Part shown: in pieces, positions 11,903 through 22,434 of the stretch
How positions within the stretch are numbered: position 1 is the stretch's first letter
How the letters are laid out: each line of letters starts with the position of its first letter
Source of the DNA: Delphinus delphis
Taxonomy: Eukaryota > Chordata > Mammalia > Artiodactyla > Delphinidae
Assembly (NCBI RefSeq): GCF_949987515.2
Contig: NC_082684.1
Location: 20,141,701 to 20,205,700, forward strand
Direction of reading: 5' to 3'
DNA: 64,000 bases
Program-made: the position numbers and the translations under genes
The notes under the pieces: model-generated
Seen by the model: only the letters and a program-made list of their open reading frames with translations
Told to the model about the DNA's origin: nothing
The model's database searches: none

Positions 11903-14103
11903 GCACATGGAGCCTAGAAAATACACTAGTAAATAACCAAGAGATCACTGAGGAAATCAAAAAAATACCTAGAAACATATGACAATGAAAACTTGATGAC
12001 CCAAAACCTATGGGATGCAGCAAAAGCAGTTCTAAAAGGGAAGTTTAAAGCAATATAATCCTACCTGAAGAAAGAAGAAACATCTCAAATAAACAACCTA
12101 ACAGTACACTTAAAACAATTAGAGAAAGAAGAACAAAAAAATCTATGAATAGAAGGAACTTACCTCAACATAATAAAAGCCATATATGACAAACCTACAG
12201 CCAACGTCGTTCTCAATGCTGAAAAACTGAAACCATCTCCTCTAAGATCAGGAAAAAACAAGGTTGTTCACTCTCACCACTATTATTCAACATAGATTTG
12301 GAAGTTTTAGCCACAGCAACCAGAGAAGAAAAAGAAATAAAAAGAATCCAACTCAGAAAAGAAGAAGTAAACCTGTCACTGTTAGCAGATGACATGATAC
12401 TATACATAGAGAATCCTAAACATGTTACCAGAAAACTACTAGAGCTAGTCAGGGAATTTGGTAGAGTAGCAGGATACAAAATTAACTCACACTAATCTCT
12501 TGCATTCTTATACACTAATGATGAAAAATATGAAAGAGAAATTAAGGAAACACTCCTACTTACCAATGCAATAAAAAGGATAAAATACCTAGGAATAAAC
12601 CTACCTATGGAGACAAAATCCTGTAGGCAGAAAACTATAAGACACTGATGAAAGAAATTAAAAATGATAAAAACAGATGGAGAGATATACCATGTTCTTG
12701 GATTGGAAGAATCAACATTGTGAAAATGACTCTATTACCCAAAGAAATCTACAGATTCAATGCAATCCCTATTAAACTACCAATGGCATTTTTCATAGAA
12801 CTAGAACAAAAAATTTCACAATTTGTATGGAAACACAAAAGATCCCGAATAGCCAGAACAATCTTGAGAAAGAAAAATGGAGCTGGAGAAATCAGGCGCC
12901 CTGAGATCAGATGATACAACAAAGCTAGAGTAATCAAGACAGTAAGGTACTAGCACAAAAACAGAAATATAGATCAATAGAACAGGATAGAAAGTCAGAG
13001 ATAAACCCACATGCATATGGTCACCTTATCTTTGATAAAGGAGGCAAGAATATACAATGGAGAAAAGACAGCCTCTTCAATAAGTGGTGCTGGGAAAACT
13101 GGACAGCTACATGTAAAAGAATGAAATTAGAACACTCCCTAACACTATACACAAAAATAAGCTCAAAATGGATTAAAGGCCTAAATATAAGGCCAGACAT
13201 GATCAAACGCTTAGAGGAAAACATAGGGAGAACACTCTATGACATAAATCACAGCAAGATCCTTTTTGACCCACCTCCTAGAGAAATGGAAATAAAAACA
13301 AAAATAAAAAAATGGGACCTAATGAAACTTAAAAGCTTTTGCAGAGCAAAGGAAACTACAAACAAGGTGAAAAGACAAACCTCAGAATGGAGAAAATATT
13401 TGTAAATGAAGCAACTGACAAAGAATTAATATCAAAAATATACAAGCAGCCCATACAGCTCAATATCAAAAAAACAAGCAACCCAATCCCAAAATGGGCA
13501 GAAAGCCTAAATAGACATTTCTCCCAAGAAGATACACAGATTGCCAACAAACACATAAAAAGATGCCCAAAGTCACTAATCATTAGAGAAATGCAAATCA
13601 AAACCACAATTAAGTATCACCTCACACTAGTCAGAATGGCCATCATCAAAAAACCTACAAACAATAAATGCTGGAGAGGGTATGAAGAAAAGGGAACACT
13701 CTCGCACTTTTGGACAGAATATAAATTGATACAACCACTATGGAAAACAGTATGGAGTTTCCTTAAAAAACTAAAAATAGGATTACCATATGACCCAACA
13801 ATCCCACTCCTGGATATATACCTGAGAAAACCATAATTCAAAAAGAGTCATGTACTACAATGTTCATTGCAGCACTATTTACAATAGCCAGGACATGGAA
13901 GCAACCTAACTATCCATTGACAGATGAATGGATGAAGAAGATGTGGCACATATGTACAATGGAATATTACTCAGCCATTAAAAGATATGAAATTGTGTTA
14001 TTTGTAGTGAGGTGGATGGACCTAGAGTCTGTCATAGAGAGGGAAGTAAGTCAGAAAGAGAAAAACAAATACTGTATGCTAACACATATATATGGAATCT
14101 AAA
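10945..14103 (+). pseudogene. L1 ORF2 pseudogene (copy 2), internally deleted
   Basis: ORF2 protein supplies endonuclease and reverse transcriptase for L1 insertion. The endonuclease starts at NVNGLNAPTKRHTLAEW (about 10970); the original ATG is not preserved and TGA 10942 lies just upstream in frame. Visible endonuclease motifs are QETHF, VGDFN (about 11357) and SSAHGKFSRIDHIL (about 11508). A SINE sits at 11673-11892. Near 12145 the frame jumps from the post-endonuclease linker (EKEEQK) to IEGTYLN-type RT sequence. Compared with copy 3, roughly 870 bp is missing, including RT motif [12 protein letters not shown] (about 12262) and LADD (12382-12393, normally FADD) remain. Several frameshifts follow; the C-terminal segment 13339-13836 is open for 165 codons. 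Confidence 0.93.
11673..11892 (+). mobile_element. CHR-type SINE, short form, young-looking, inside L1 ORF2
   Basis: GC-rich body with many CpGs kept (tccgcctgccgatgcagggg, gggttcgtgccccggt, tgccgcggagcggctggg) and a pure A tail of about 30. The target duplication is a perfect 18 bp, aaaaatacaagcacatgg, at 11655-11672 and 11893-11910. Intact CpGs, tail and duplication all point to recent insertion. Confidence 0.98.
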
Positions 14104-14476
14104 AAAAAAAAAAAAAAAAAGGTTCTGATTAACCTAGGGGCAGGACAGGAATAAAGCCACAGATGTAGGGAATGGACTTGAGGACATGGGGAGTGGGAAG
14201 GGTAAGCTGGGATGAAGGGAGAGAGTAGCATTGACATATATACACTACCAAATGTAAAATAGATAGCTAGTGGGAGGCAGCTGCATGGCACAGGGAGATC
14301 AGCTAGGTGCTTTGCAACCACCTAGAGAGTTGGGATAAGTAGGGTGGGAAGGAGGCGAAAGAGGGAGGGGATATGGGGATATACATATGCATATAGCTGA
14401 TTCACTTTGTTATATAGGAGAAACCCACACAACACTGTAAAGCAATTATACTCCAATAAAGATGTTAAAAAAAAAG

Positions 14477-15275
14477 ATTAAAAACTGTCAGGATTTATTA
14501 AAATCTACTATATATGAGATGCATTATATATATATATACAGGTTAAAGATAAATGGATAAAAATATAGATATTCTGCAAACAGTATATATTAGAAAGCTA
14601 AAATGTTTATATCAGTATCAGATAAAATAGACAAGGCAAAAGAATGTTCAGATATAAGATGGGCATTTAACACTGTTAAAAGTGTCAGGAACATAAAGAA
14701 ATCAGAAACATATATTCAGTTGATAACAGAGTTTTAAAATCATGAAGCAAATATAGACAGAAGTAAAAGAAGAGACAATTTCACAAACTTTGTAAAAATT
14801 TTAACATATTTCATTCAGAAATTAGTAGAAGTAGACAAAAAAACATTAGTAAAGACATAGGTGATCTGAACATTATCCCATTACTGTAAACAATTTGATA
14901 TCTATAGAATATGTACAACAATAGTAGTTTACACATTCTTTGCAAGTGCACATAACACATCAGCAAGATAAACATAAAAATATTTCAATAAATTTCAAAG
15001 AATTCAAATAATATTTATTATGTTCTCTAATATCAATAGATTTAAATTAGAAATCAAAAATGATAAAACAGGAAAACGCAAGTATTTAGAAATTATGCAA
15101 AATAGTTTTAGATAATCTGTATAAATCACAAAGGAATTAGAAACTATTTTAACTAGATAATAAAATTCAGCATATCTAGTTTTGTAGGATGAAGCAAAGT
15201 TATGGCTTAGAAGGGAATGTATAACTTTAAATGCTTATATTAGAAAAGAAGAGAGATTTAAAACCAATCACCCAA
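14477..15275 (+). mobile_element. Ancient L1M-type LINE, continuation into ORF2 endonuclease region
   Basis: This takes up where 8121 stopped. Matching endonuclease-region words appear in the expected order: tatcagtatcagataaaata (14613), aacagagttttaaaatcatg (14727), cattctttgcaagtgcacat (14934), gatttaaattagaaatcaaa (15040), and atgcttatattagaaaagaa near 15230. A TA repeat is present at 14526-14540. The element is 3'-truncated near 15275. All frames are broken. Confidence 0.8.
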
Positions 15276-15289
15276 GTTTTCCAGAGGGA

Positions 15290-15800
15290 AGCTTTATGTA
15301 AACACTAGAAGGATATGAGGTCAGAAAACATGCACGTTCCAGACTAGAAGGGTACCACTGTGCAGGTAAGAAGTTTGAATTTTACATTGAATGCCCTGGG
15401 GAGTCATTGCAGATTTCTAAGTAGGGAAGAAGTAGGATCAGATTTTTCATTTTAAAGAGATTATTCTGAAAGCAGTGTGAATTATGGATTCATTTTAAAA
15501 CCACTTGAAGCAAGGGGAATAGATAGCAGGAAGTCACTGTAATAATCTATGTACAGAAGGGACCACATTCTGTTAAAATGCAGTCTAAGGAAACTGAGAA
15601 AAGTCACTGGTGTCAGAATTATTAAGGAAGTAGTAGCAATAGGATTTGGTGACTGGTTACATGTTGATGGTGAACAAAATGATGGACTTTTTTTGGCTTT
15701 GGTGAAACAGGGAATGTGGGAATAGCAATAGCAGTCATGGATATACAAAACAAAGGTGAAACAGGAGGTTCAAAGGAAAAGTACATTAAGTTTCAGAGAT
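15290..15800 (-). repeat. L2-type LINE fragment
   Basis: The antisense L2 signature is present: gaatgccctggggagtcatt, aagtaggatcagatttttca, agagattattctgaaagcag, then caggaagtcactgtaataat and aggatttggtgactggttac. The order matches L2 LINEs read antisense, though divergence is high. Confidence 0.65.
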
Positions 15801-15837
15801 CTTTTTATATACAGCTTTAGATATTGAGTTTGTTACA

Positions 15838-15925
15838 TTTCTCAATTTTTATTTTCTATTCCACTGATCTCTAATCTTATTATTTTATTCCTGTCTTTTT
15901 GTGTTGGACTTACTTTGTCCTATTT
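15838..15925 (-). repeat. Short L1M ORF2 fragment
   Basis: ctcaatttttattttctatt followed by ccactgatctctaatcttat and ggacttactttgtcc resembles the antisense of the L1 linker between endonuclease and RT. It is short. Confidence 0.5.
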
Positions 15926-16562
15926 CAATGCAATTCTGACTCTATTTTTTGTTGTTGTTGTCCACATTAGTTTAAATAAGATCAAAATTTCACAACCACA
16001 ATTACAGATTATCTGAGATAAACATTGGTGTAAGGGAAGACTTTTTTTTTAATTCAAACAGAAAGTCACAAAAATTATAATCACCCTCATCAGTTCACTC
16101 AGTCCCATGTAATTAATTATTTTTTTCAACTTGATCGTTTGTTAGGACTTTTATGAATTCATCAGTTTTCCATTAGAATTCTGAAAATGTTTATTCATTC
16201 CGTTCAGCAGTACAGTCAGTTACCAGAAACCTGTACTTGTCAGAGTCTTTTCCATGAATTCCTTGAAGATGAAACCATTTTATAGGAACATTTTTGCAAA
16301 AGCATCAGAGTACACCCAGAAGTATCTGTAAATGACAAAAGACTTAAAAATGACAATGGTTAAAGATTTGATGAAAGTTCATAATAATGCAATTGACAAG
16401 GAAATTTAGTTATTTCTGAGATATACATTTTAAAGTAATAACTAGAATTATGACTTATAACATTATACCAGAACATATAAGATTTTTAGAAATTTCATGT
16501 AATGTCTGAAACATTTATAGTAACATATTTCCATACAAATAACCCAAAGAAAGTTTAAAATT
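15926..16562. other. AT-rich stretch, nothing recognised
   Basis: No gene or repeat is recognised apart from a small GTT run near 15950. This stretch, with the two fragments before it, forms the roughly 2.1 kb spacer between the inverted L1 copies 2 and 3 together with 14477-15925. Confidence 0.4.
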
Positions 16563-16799
16563 AGTTTTTTGTTTGTTTGTTTATCCTGCAGGTTCTTATT
16601 AGTCATCAATTTTATGCACATCAGTGTATACATGTCAATCCCAAAGGCCCAATTCAGCACACCACCATCCCCACCCCACTGTGGTTTTCCCCCCTCAGTG
16701 TCCATACGTTTCTTCTCTACATCTGTGTCTCAAGTTCTGCCCTGCAAACCGGTTCATCTGTACCATTTTTCTAGGTTCCACATACATGTGTTAATATAC

Positions 16800-19700
16800 A
16801 ATATTTGTTTTACTCTTTCTGACTTACTTCACTCTGTATGACAGTCTCTAGATCCATCCATGTCTCAACAAATGACTCAGTTTCGTTCCGTTTTATGGCT
16901 GAGTAATATTCCATTTTATAAACGTACCACAACTTCTTTATCCATTCGTCTGTCGATGGGCATTCAGGTTGCTTCCGTGACCTGGCTATTGTAAATAGTG
17001 CTGCAATGAACATTGTGGTGCATGTGCCTTTTTGAATTATGGTTTTCTCTGGGTATATGCCCAGTAGTGGAATTGCTGGATCATATGGTAATTCTATTTT
17101 TAGTTTTTGAAGGAACCGCCATACTGTTCTCCATAGTGGCTGTATCAATTTACATTCCCACCAACAGTGAAAGAGGGTTCCCTTTTCTCCACAGCCTCTC
17201 CAGCATTTGTTGTTGGTAGATTTTCTGATGATGTCCATTCTAACTGGTGTGAGGTGATACCTCAGGGTAGTTTTGATTTGCATTTCTCTAATAATTAGTG
17301 ACGTTGAGCAGCTTTTCATGTGCTTCTTGGCCATCTCTATGTTTTCTTTGGAGAAATGCTTATTTAGGTATTCTGACTATTTTTGGATTGGGTTTTTTGT
17401 TTCTTTAATACTGAGCTGCATGAGCTGTTTATATATTTTGGAGATTAATCCTTTGTCTGTTGATTCATTTGCAAATATTTTCTCCCATTCTAAGGGTTGT
17501 CTTTTCGTCTTGTTTATGGTTTCCTTTGCTGTGCAAAAGCTTTTAACTTTCACTTGGTCCCATTAGTTTATTTTTGTTTTTATTTCTATTATTCTAGGAG
17601 GTGGATCAAAAAAGATCTTGCTGTGATTTATGTCAAAGAGTGTTCTTCCTGTATTTTTCTCTAAGAGTTTTATTGTGTCTGGTCTTCCATTTAGGTCTCG
17701 AATCCATTTTGAGTTTATTTTTGTGTATGGTGTTAGGGAGTGTTCCACTTTCATTCTTTTACATGTAGCTGTCCAGTTTTCCCAGCACCACTTATTGAAG
17801 AGACTGTCTTTTCTGCATTGTATATACTTGTCTCCTTTGTCATAGATTAGTTTACCACAGGTGCTTGGGTTTATCTCTGGGCTTTCTATTTTGTTCCATT
17901 GATCTATGTTTCTGTTTTTGTGCCAGTACCATATTGTCTTGATTACTGTAGCTTTGTAGTATAATCTTAAGTCAGGGAGTCTGATTCCTCCAGCTCATTT
18001 TTTGGCTATTTGGGGTCCTTTTTGTCTCCATACAAATTTTAAGATGATTTGTTGTAGTTCCATAAAATATGCCATTGGTAATTTGATAGGGATTGCATTG
18101 AATCTGTAGATTGCTTTGGGTAGTATAGTCAATTTCACAATATTGATTCTTCCAATCCAAGAACATGGTATATTTCTCCATCTGTGGCTATCATCTTTAA
18201 TTTCTTTCAACAATGTCTTATAGTTTTCTGCATACAGGTCTTTTTTCTCCCTAGGTAGGTTTATTCCTAGGTATTTTATTAATTTTGTTGCAATGGTAAA
18301 TGGGAGTGTTTCCATAATTTCTCTTTCCGATTTTTCATCATTAGTGTAGAGGAATGAAAGAGATTTCTGTGCATTAATTTTGTATCCTGCAACTTTACCA
18401 AATTCATTGATTAGCTTTAGTAGTTTTCTGGTGGCATTTTTAGGATTCTCTATGTATAGTATCATGTCATCTGCAAACAGTGACAGTTTTACTTCTTCTT
18501 TTCCAATTTTTATTTCTTTTATTTATTTATTTTTTCTTCTCTGTTTGCCATGGATGGGACTTTTAAAACTAGGTTGAATAATAGTGGTGAGAGTGGACAT
18601 CCTTGTCTTGCCCCTGATCTTAGAGGAAATGCTTTCAGTTTTTCACCATTGAGAATGATGTTTGCTGTGGGTTTTTCGTATATGGCCTTTATTATGTTGA
18701 GGTAGTTTCCCTCTATGCCCATTTTCTAAAGAGTTTTTTATCATAAGTGGGTGTTGAATTTTGTCAAAAGCTTTTTCTGCATCTATTGAGATGATCATAT
18801 GTTTTTTCTTCTTCAGTTTGTTCATATGGTGTTTCACATTGGCTGATTTGTGTATATTGAAGAATCCTTCCATCCCTGGGATACATCCCACTTGATCATG
18901 ATGTATGATCCTTTTAATGTATTGTTGGATTCTGTTTGCTAGTATTTTGTTGAGTATTTTTTCATCTATATTCATCAGTGATATTGGTCTGTAATTTTCT
19001 TTTTTTGTAGTATCTTTGTATGGTTTTGGTATCAGGGTGATGTATCATAGAATGAGTTTGGGAGTGACCCTTCCTCTGCAATTTTTTGGAAGAGTTTGAG
19101 AAGGATGGGTGTTAGCTCTTCTCTAAATATTTGATAGAATTCACCAGTGAAGCCATCTGGTCCTGGACTTTTGTTTGTTGGAAGATTTTTCATCACAGTT
19201 TCAATTTCATTACTTGTGATCGGTCTGTTCATATTTTCTGTTTCTTCCTGGTTCTGTCTTGGAAGGTTATACCTTTCTAAGAATTTGTCTGTTTCTTCCA
19301 GGTTGTCCATTTTATTGGCATAGAGTTGCTTGTAGTAGACTCTTAGGATGCTTTGTATTTCTGCAGTGTCTGTTGTAACTTCTCCTTTTTCATTTCTAAT
19401 TTTATTGATTTCTTGATGAGTTTTTCTTGATGAGTCTGGCTAATGGTTTATCAATTTTGTTTATCTTCTCAAAGAACCAGGTTTTAGTTTTATTCATCTT
19501 TGCTCTTGTTTTCTTTGTTTCTATTTCATTTATTTCTTCTCTGATCTTTATGATTTCTTTCCTTCTGCTAACTTTGGGTTTTGTTTGTTTTTCTTTCTCT
19601 AGTTCCTTTAGGTGTAAGGTTAGATTGTTTACTTGATATTTTTCTTGTTTCTTGAGGTAGGCTTGTATAGCTATAAACTTCTCTCTTAGAACTGTTTTTG

Positions 19701-20520
19701 CTGCATCCCATAGGTTTTGGATCATTGTGTTTTCATTATCATTTGTCTCTAGGCATTTTTTGATTTCCTCTTTGATTCCTTCAGTGATCTCTTGGCTATT
19801 TAGCAAAATATTGTTTAACCTCCGTGTGTTTCTGTTTTTTACCTTTTTTTTACCTGTACTTCATTTCCAATCTCATAGCATTGTGGTCAGAGAAGATGCT
19901 TGATATGATTTCAATATTCTTAAATTTACTGAGGCTTGATTTGTGACCCAAGATGTGATCTATCCTGGAGAATTTTCCATGGGCACTTGAGAAGAAAGTG
20001 TAATCTTCTGTTTTTGGATGGAATGTCCTATAAATATCGATTAAATCTTTCTGGTTTATTGTGTCATTTAAAGCTTCTGTTTCCTTATTTATTTTCATTT
20101 TGGATGATCTGTCCATTGGTGTAAGTGAGGTGTTAAAGTCCCCCACTATTATTGTGTTACTGTCGATTTCCTCTTTTAGAGCTCTTAGCAGTTGCCTTAT
20201 GTATTGAGGTGCTCCTATGTTGGGTGTATATATATTTATAATTGTTATATCTTCTTCTTGGATTGATCCATTGATCATTATGTAGTGTCCTTCCTTGTCT
20301 CTTGTAACATTCTTTATTTTAACGTCTATTTTATCTGGTATTTGTATAGCTACTCCAGCTTTCTTTTGATTTCCATTTGCATGGAATATCTTTTTCCATC
20401 CCCTCACTTTCAGTCTGTATGTGTCCCTAGGTCTGAAGTGGGTCTCTTGTAGACAGCATATATATGGGTCTTGTTTTTGTATCCATTCAGCAAGCCCGTG
20501 TCTTTTGGTTGGAGCATTTT
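16800..20520 (-). pseudogene. L1 ORF2 pseudogene (copy 3), endonuclease nearly whole
   Basis: The endonuclease is open for about 236 codons (20560-19850) and shows QETHF, VGDFN, SSAHGKFSRIDHIL and SDHNA. Only the extreme N-terminus, with the catalytic Asn of NVNGLN, is lost at the deletion junction. A frameshift near 19845 follows. The linker (19806-19402), the RT entry [16 protein letters not shown] (about 19150), RT motif A ([10 protein letters not shown], about 18765), [11 protein letters not shown] (about 18605) and FADD (plus-strand 18466-18477) are all present but split over frames. The C-terminal domain is open for 174 codons (17334-16810). RT core residues survive, but shifts and stops prevent one product. 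Confidence 0.94.
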
Positions 20521-20523
20521 CCT

Positions 20524-20975
20524 CTCTCTCTCTTCTCCTTCTGGGACCCATATAATGCAAATGTTGTTGTGTTTAATGTTGTCCCAGAGGTCTCTTAGGC
20601 TGTCTTCATTTCTTTTCATTCTTTTTTCTTTATTTTCTTCCACAGCCGTGAATTCCACCATTCTCTCTTCCAGGTCACTTCTCCGTTCTTCTGCCTCAGT
20701 TATTCTGCTATTGATTTTTCTAGTGTAGTTTTCTTTTCAGTTATTGTATTGTTCATCTCTGTTTGTTTGTTCTTTAATTCTTCTAGGTCTTTGCTAAACA
20801 TTTCTTGCATCTTCTCCATCTTTGCCTCTATTCTTTTTCCAAGGTCTTGGATCATCTTCACTATCATTATTCTGAATTCTTTTTCTGGAAGGTTGCCTAT
20901 CTCCACTTCATTTAGTTGTTTTTCTGGGGTTTTATATTGTTCCTTCATCTGGTACATAGCCCTCTGCCTTTTCAT
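20524..20975 (-). pseudogene. L1 ORF1 pseudogene (copy 3), C-terminal half deleted
   Basis: It starts at ATG 20975 (MKRQRAMYQMKEQ...) and encodes the N-terminal region and coiled coil (IGNLPEKEFRIMIVKMIQDL). A stop at about 20702 and a frameshift precede 20661. It ends in VPEGEERE at the start of the RRM, where it joins ORF2 endonuclease sequence. About 570 bp is absent relative to copy 2 (10410 to 10985). The ORF1 and ORF2 frames differ at the joint, so no fusion protein results. Confidence 0.92.
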
Positions 20976-21072
20976 CTTTTCTATCTTTCTGTGAATGTGG
21001 TTTTTGTTCCACAGGCTGCAGGATTGTAGTTCTTCTTGCTTCTGCTCTCTGCCCTCTGGTGGATGAGGCTAT

Positions 21073-21620
21073 CTAAGAGTGTGAATCAACTTTTTAATGC
21101 TGAGATAAGATTTATAGGAGATAAGATTTGTATATTGTATGCTTGGAGTAGACAGTGCAATGGGAAAGACAGTAGACCTATTGAAGTTGGAAGCTAGTAG
21201 TAAATGGTGGTATATAGAATCATTTCACCTTTGGGAATACTGAAGACCTTTCTCTTATAGAGATGGCCAAATTAAATCTATGTGTGTAAAGCAATAGTGC
21301 ACATCTCAGTAGAAGGAATCAGTATCGTGTGGGGTATTTACTGGGTTGACCTATTTGGAAGATCTTGATATTCACAGACCTAATGTAGTCTTCATAATTT
21401 TGCAGACAAAAAATTTCATATCTGAGATAGATTCTGCCTCAGAATAAATTAGTATCTTATGTTAGCTTTCCTGTTATGGGAAATAAAAAAGCATAGAAAC
21501 ATTTTTCCAGGAACCTGGGAAAACTGTATGCTTGTAAAATGTCTCACATTAGTACATTCCATAATAAATTATTGATTCTGTAGCAGCCAAAAATAGCATT
21601 ACATCTTCTCATAATTTTTC
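21073..21620. other. Unassigned AT-rich stretch
   Basis: No repeat or gene is recognised. A small local echo, gagataagattt, occurs twice at about 21102-21130. Confidence 0.35.
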
Positions 21621-21624
21621 ATTC

Positions 21625-22165
21625 TTCATCACACTTGACTTTTACTATATTTGATACTGTTGATCAAGTTATCTTTCTTGAAACTATACTCACATAGTTT
21701 TCCTATTATATCTCTTGGCTTTCCTTCTCTGTTTCCTTTGAGAATTCGTCTTTGTTCCTTATACTCTCATGATTTCAACTAATTACTTTCAAATATACAT
21801 CCTCTGATAAGACAATCTTCTTGAACTTCAAACCACTGTATTAAACATCTCTACATGGGTGCTCCATAGGACCTCAACTCAACTTCTCAAACACTAAACT
21901 CTTACATACCTTTTCCCTATCAACCACTTGAATCCATTTAATCAATTTAAGCACCACCAACCATACAGTCATTCAAAAACTGAGGGCTATCTATAAAGCC
22001 TCCTTCACTCCCACATTCAATTAACACATCCTGTTAGCTTTACCGCTAAAGTATATCTGGGACATGTCACTTCTTTGCATTCAACTGGTCATCATCTAAC
22101 ACTGAAACTACCAGAACAGTTGAACTTTACTCTTTAAAATCCATCCTCTTTCAGATATTAAGATT
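21625..22165 (+). repeat. L2-type LINE fragment, RT-coding region
   Basis: Decayed L2 ORF2. The codons of atttgatactgttgatca give FDTVD, matching RT motif A of L2/CR1 elements. ctacatgggtgctccatagg, cacatcctgttagctttacc and gctaaagtatatctgggaca follow in the expected order. Frames are broken. Confidence 0.7.
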
Positions 22166-22434
22166 ATGTACTAAGAAACACACACCTATGTGTATACATA
22201 CAAACACATACACATATGTATACATATATACAAATTCATAACTTTCATTTTTTAATTTAAATCTTTCTGTCGTTCTCCATGGCATAGAGAATGTAGTCCT
22301 GCTTATGGCACTAAGTTAGTTCCAGGTAAACAGTTTTAGAATGAATGATTATTCAATAAATAGACAAGACAATTAATGCTAACCATAAACAGAAAGTGTT
22401 ACCAATATCCAACCATAGAGTCATGGATCTGAAT

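Larger units (their letters stand above)
8133..14476 (+). mobile_element. LINE-1 copy 2, nearly full length, inserted into the ancient L1M
   Basis: All L1 parts are in order: 5' UTR from aagaagatggcatactagga, ORF1, ORF2, 3' UTR (about 14104-14460) and A tail (14467-14475). Flanking attaaaagact (8122-8132) and attaaaaact (14477-14486) look like a target duplication, and host L1M sequence continues across the site. SINEs lie inside it at 9122-9446 (-) and 11673-11892 (+). ORF1 has several nonsense codons, and ORF2 has shifts plus an internal deletion of about 0.9 kb near 12145. It cannot be autonomous. Confidence 0.95.
16565..21072 (-). mobile_element. LINE-1 copy 3, antisense, internally deleted
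   Basis: Read on the minus strand: a short 5' UTR remnant (about 21072-20976, containing ccaccagagggcagagagca), ORF1, ORF2, 3' UTR, then an AAAC-type tail (16565-16583). The 3' UTR contains ctgatgtgcataaaattgat and actaataagaacctgcagg. This is a different 3' UTR subtype from copies 1 and 2. An internal deletion at about 20520 joins ORF1 to ORF2. No clear target duplication was found, and the 5' end is truncated within the UTR. Confidence 0.95.

Noticed and set aside
17013..18577. Plus-strand open frames of 65-97 codons
   Set aside because: They are antisense shadows of the minus-strand L1 ORF2.
20410..20560. ORF1-ORF2 fusion protein in L1 copy 3
   Set aside because: The two frames differ at the deletion junction, so reading does not continue from ORF1 into the endonuclease.
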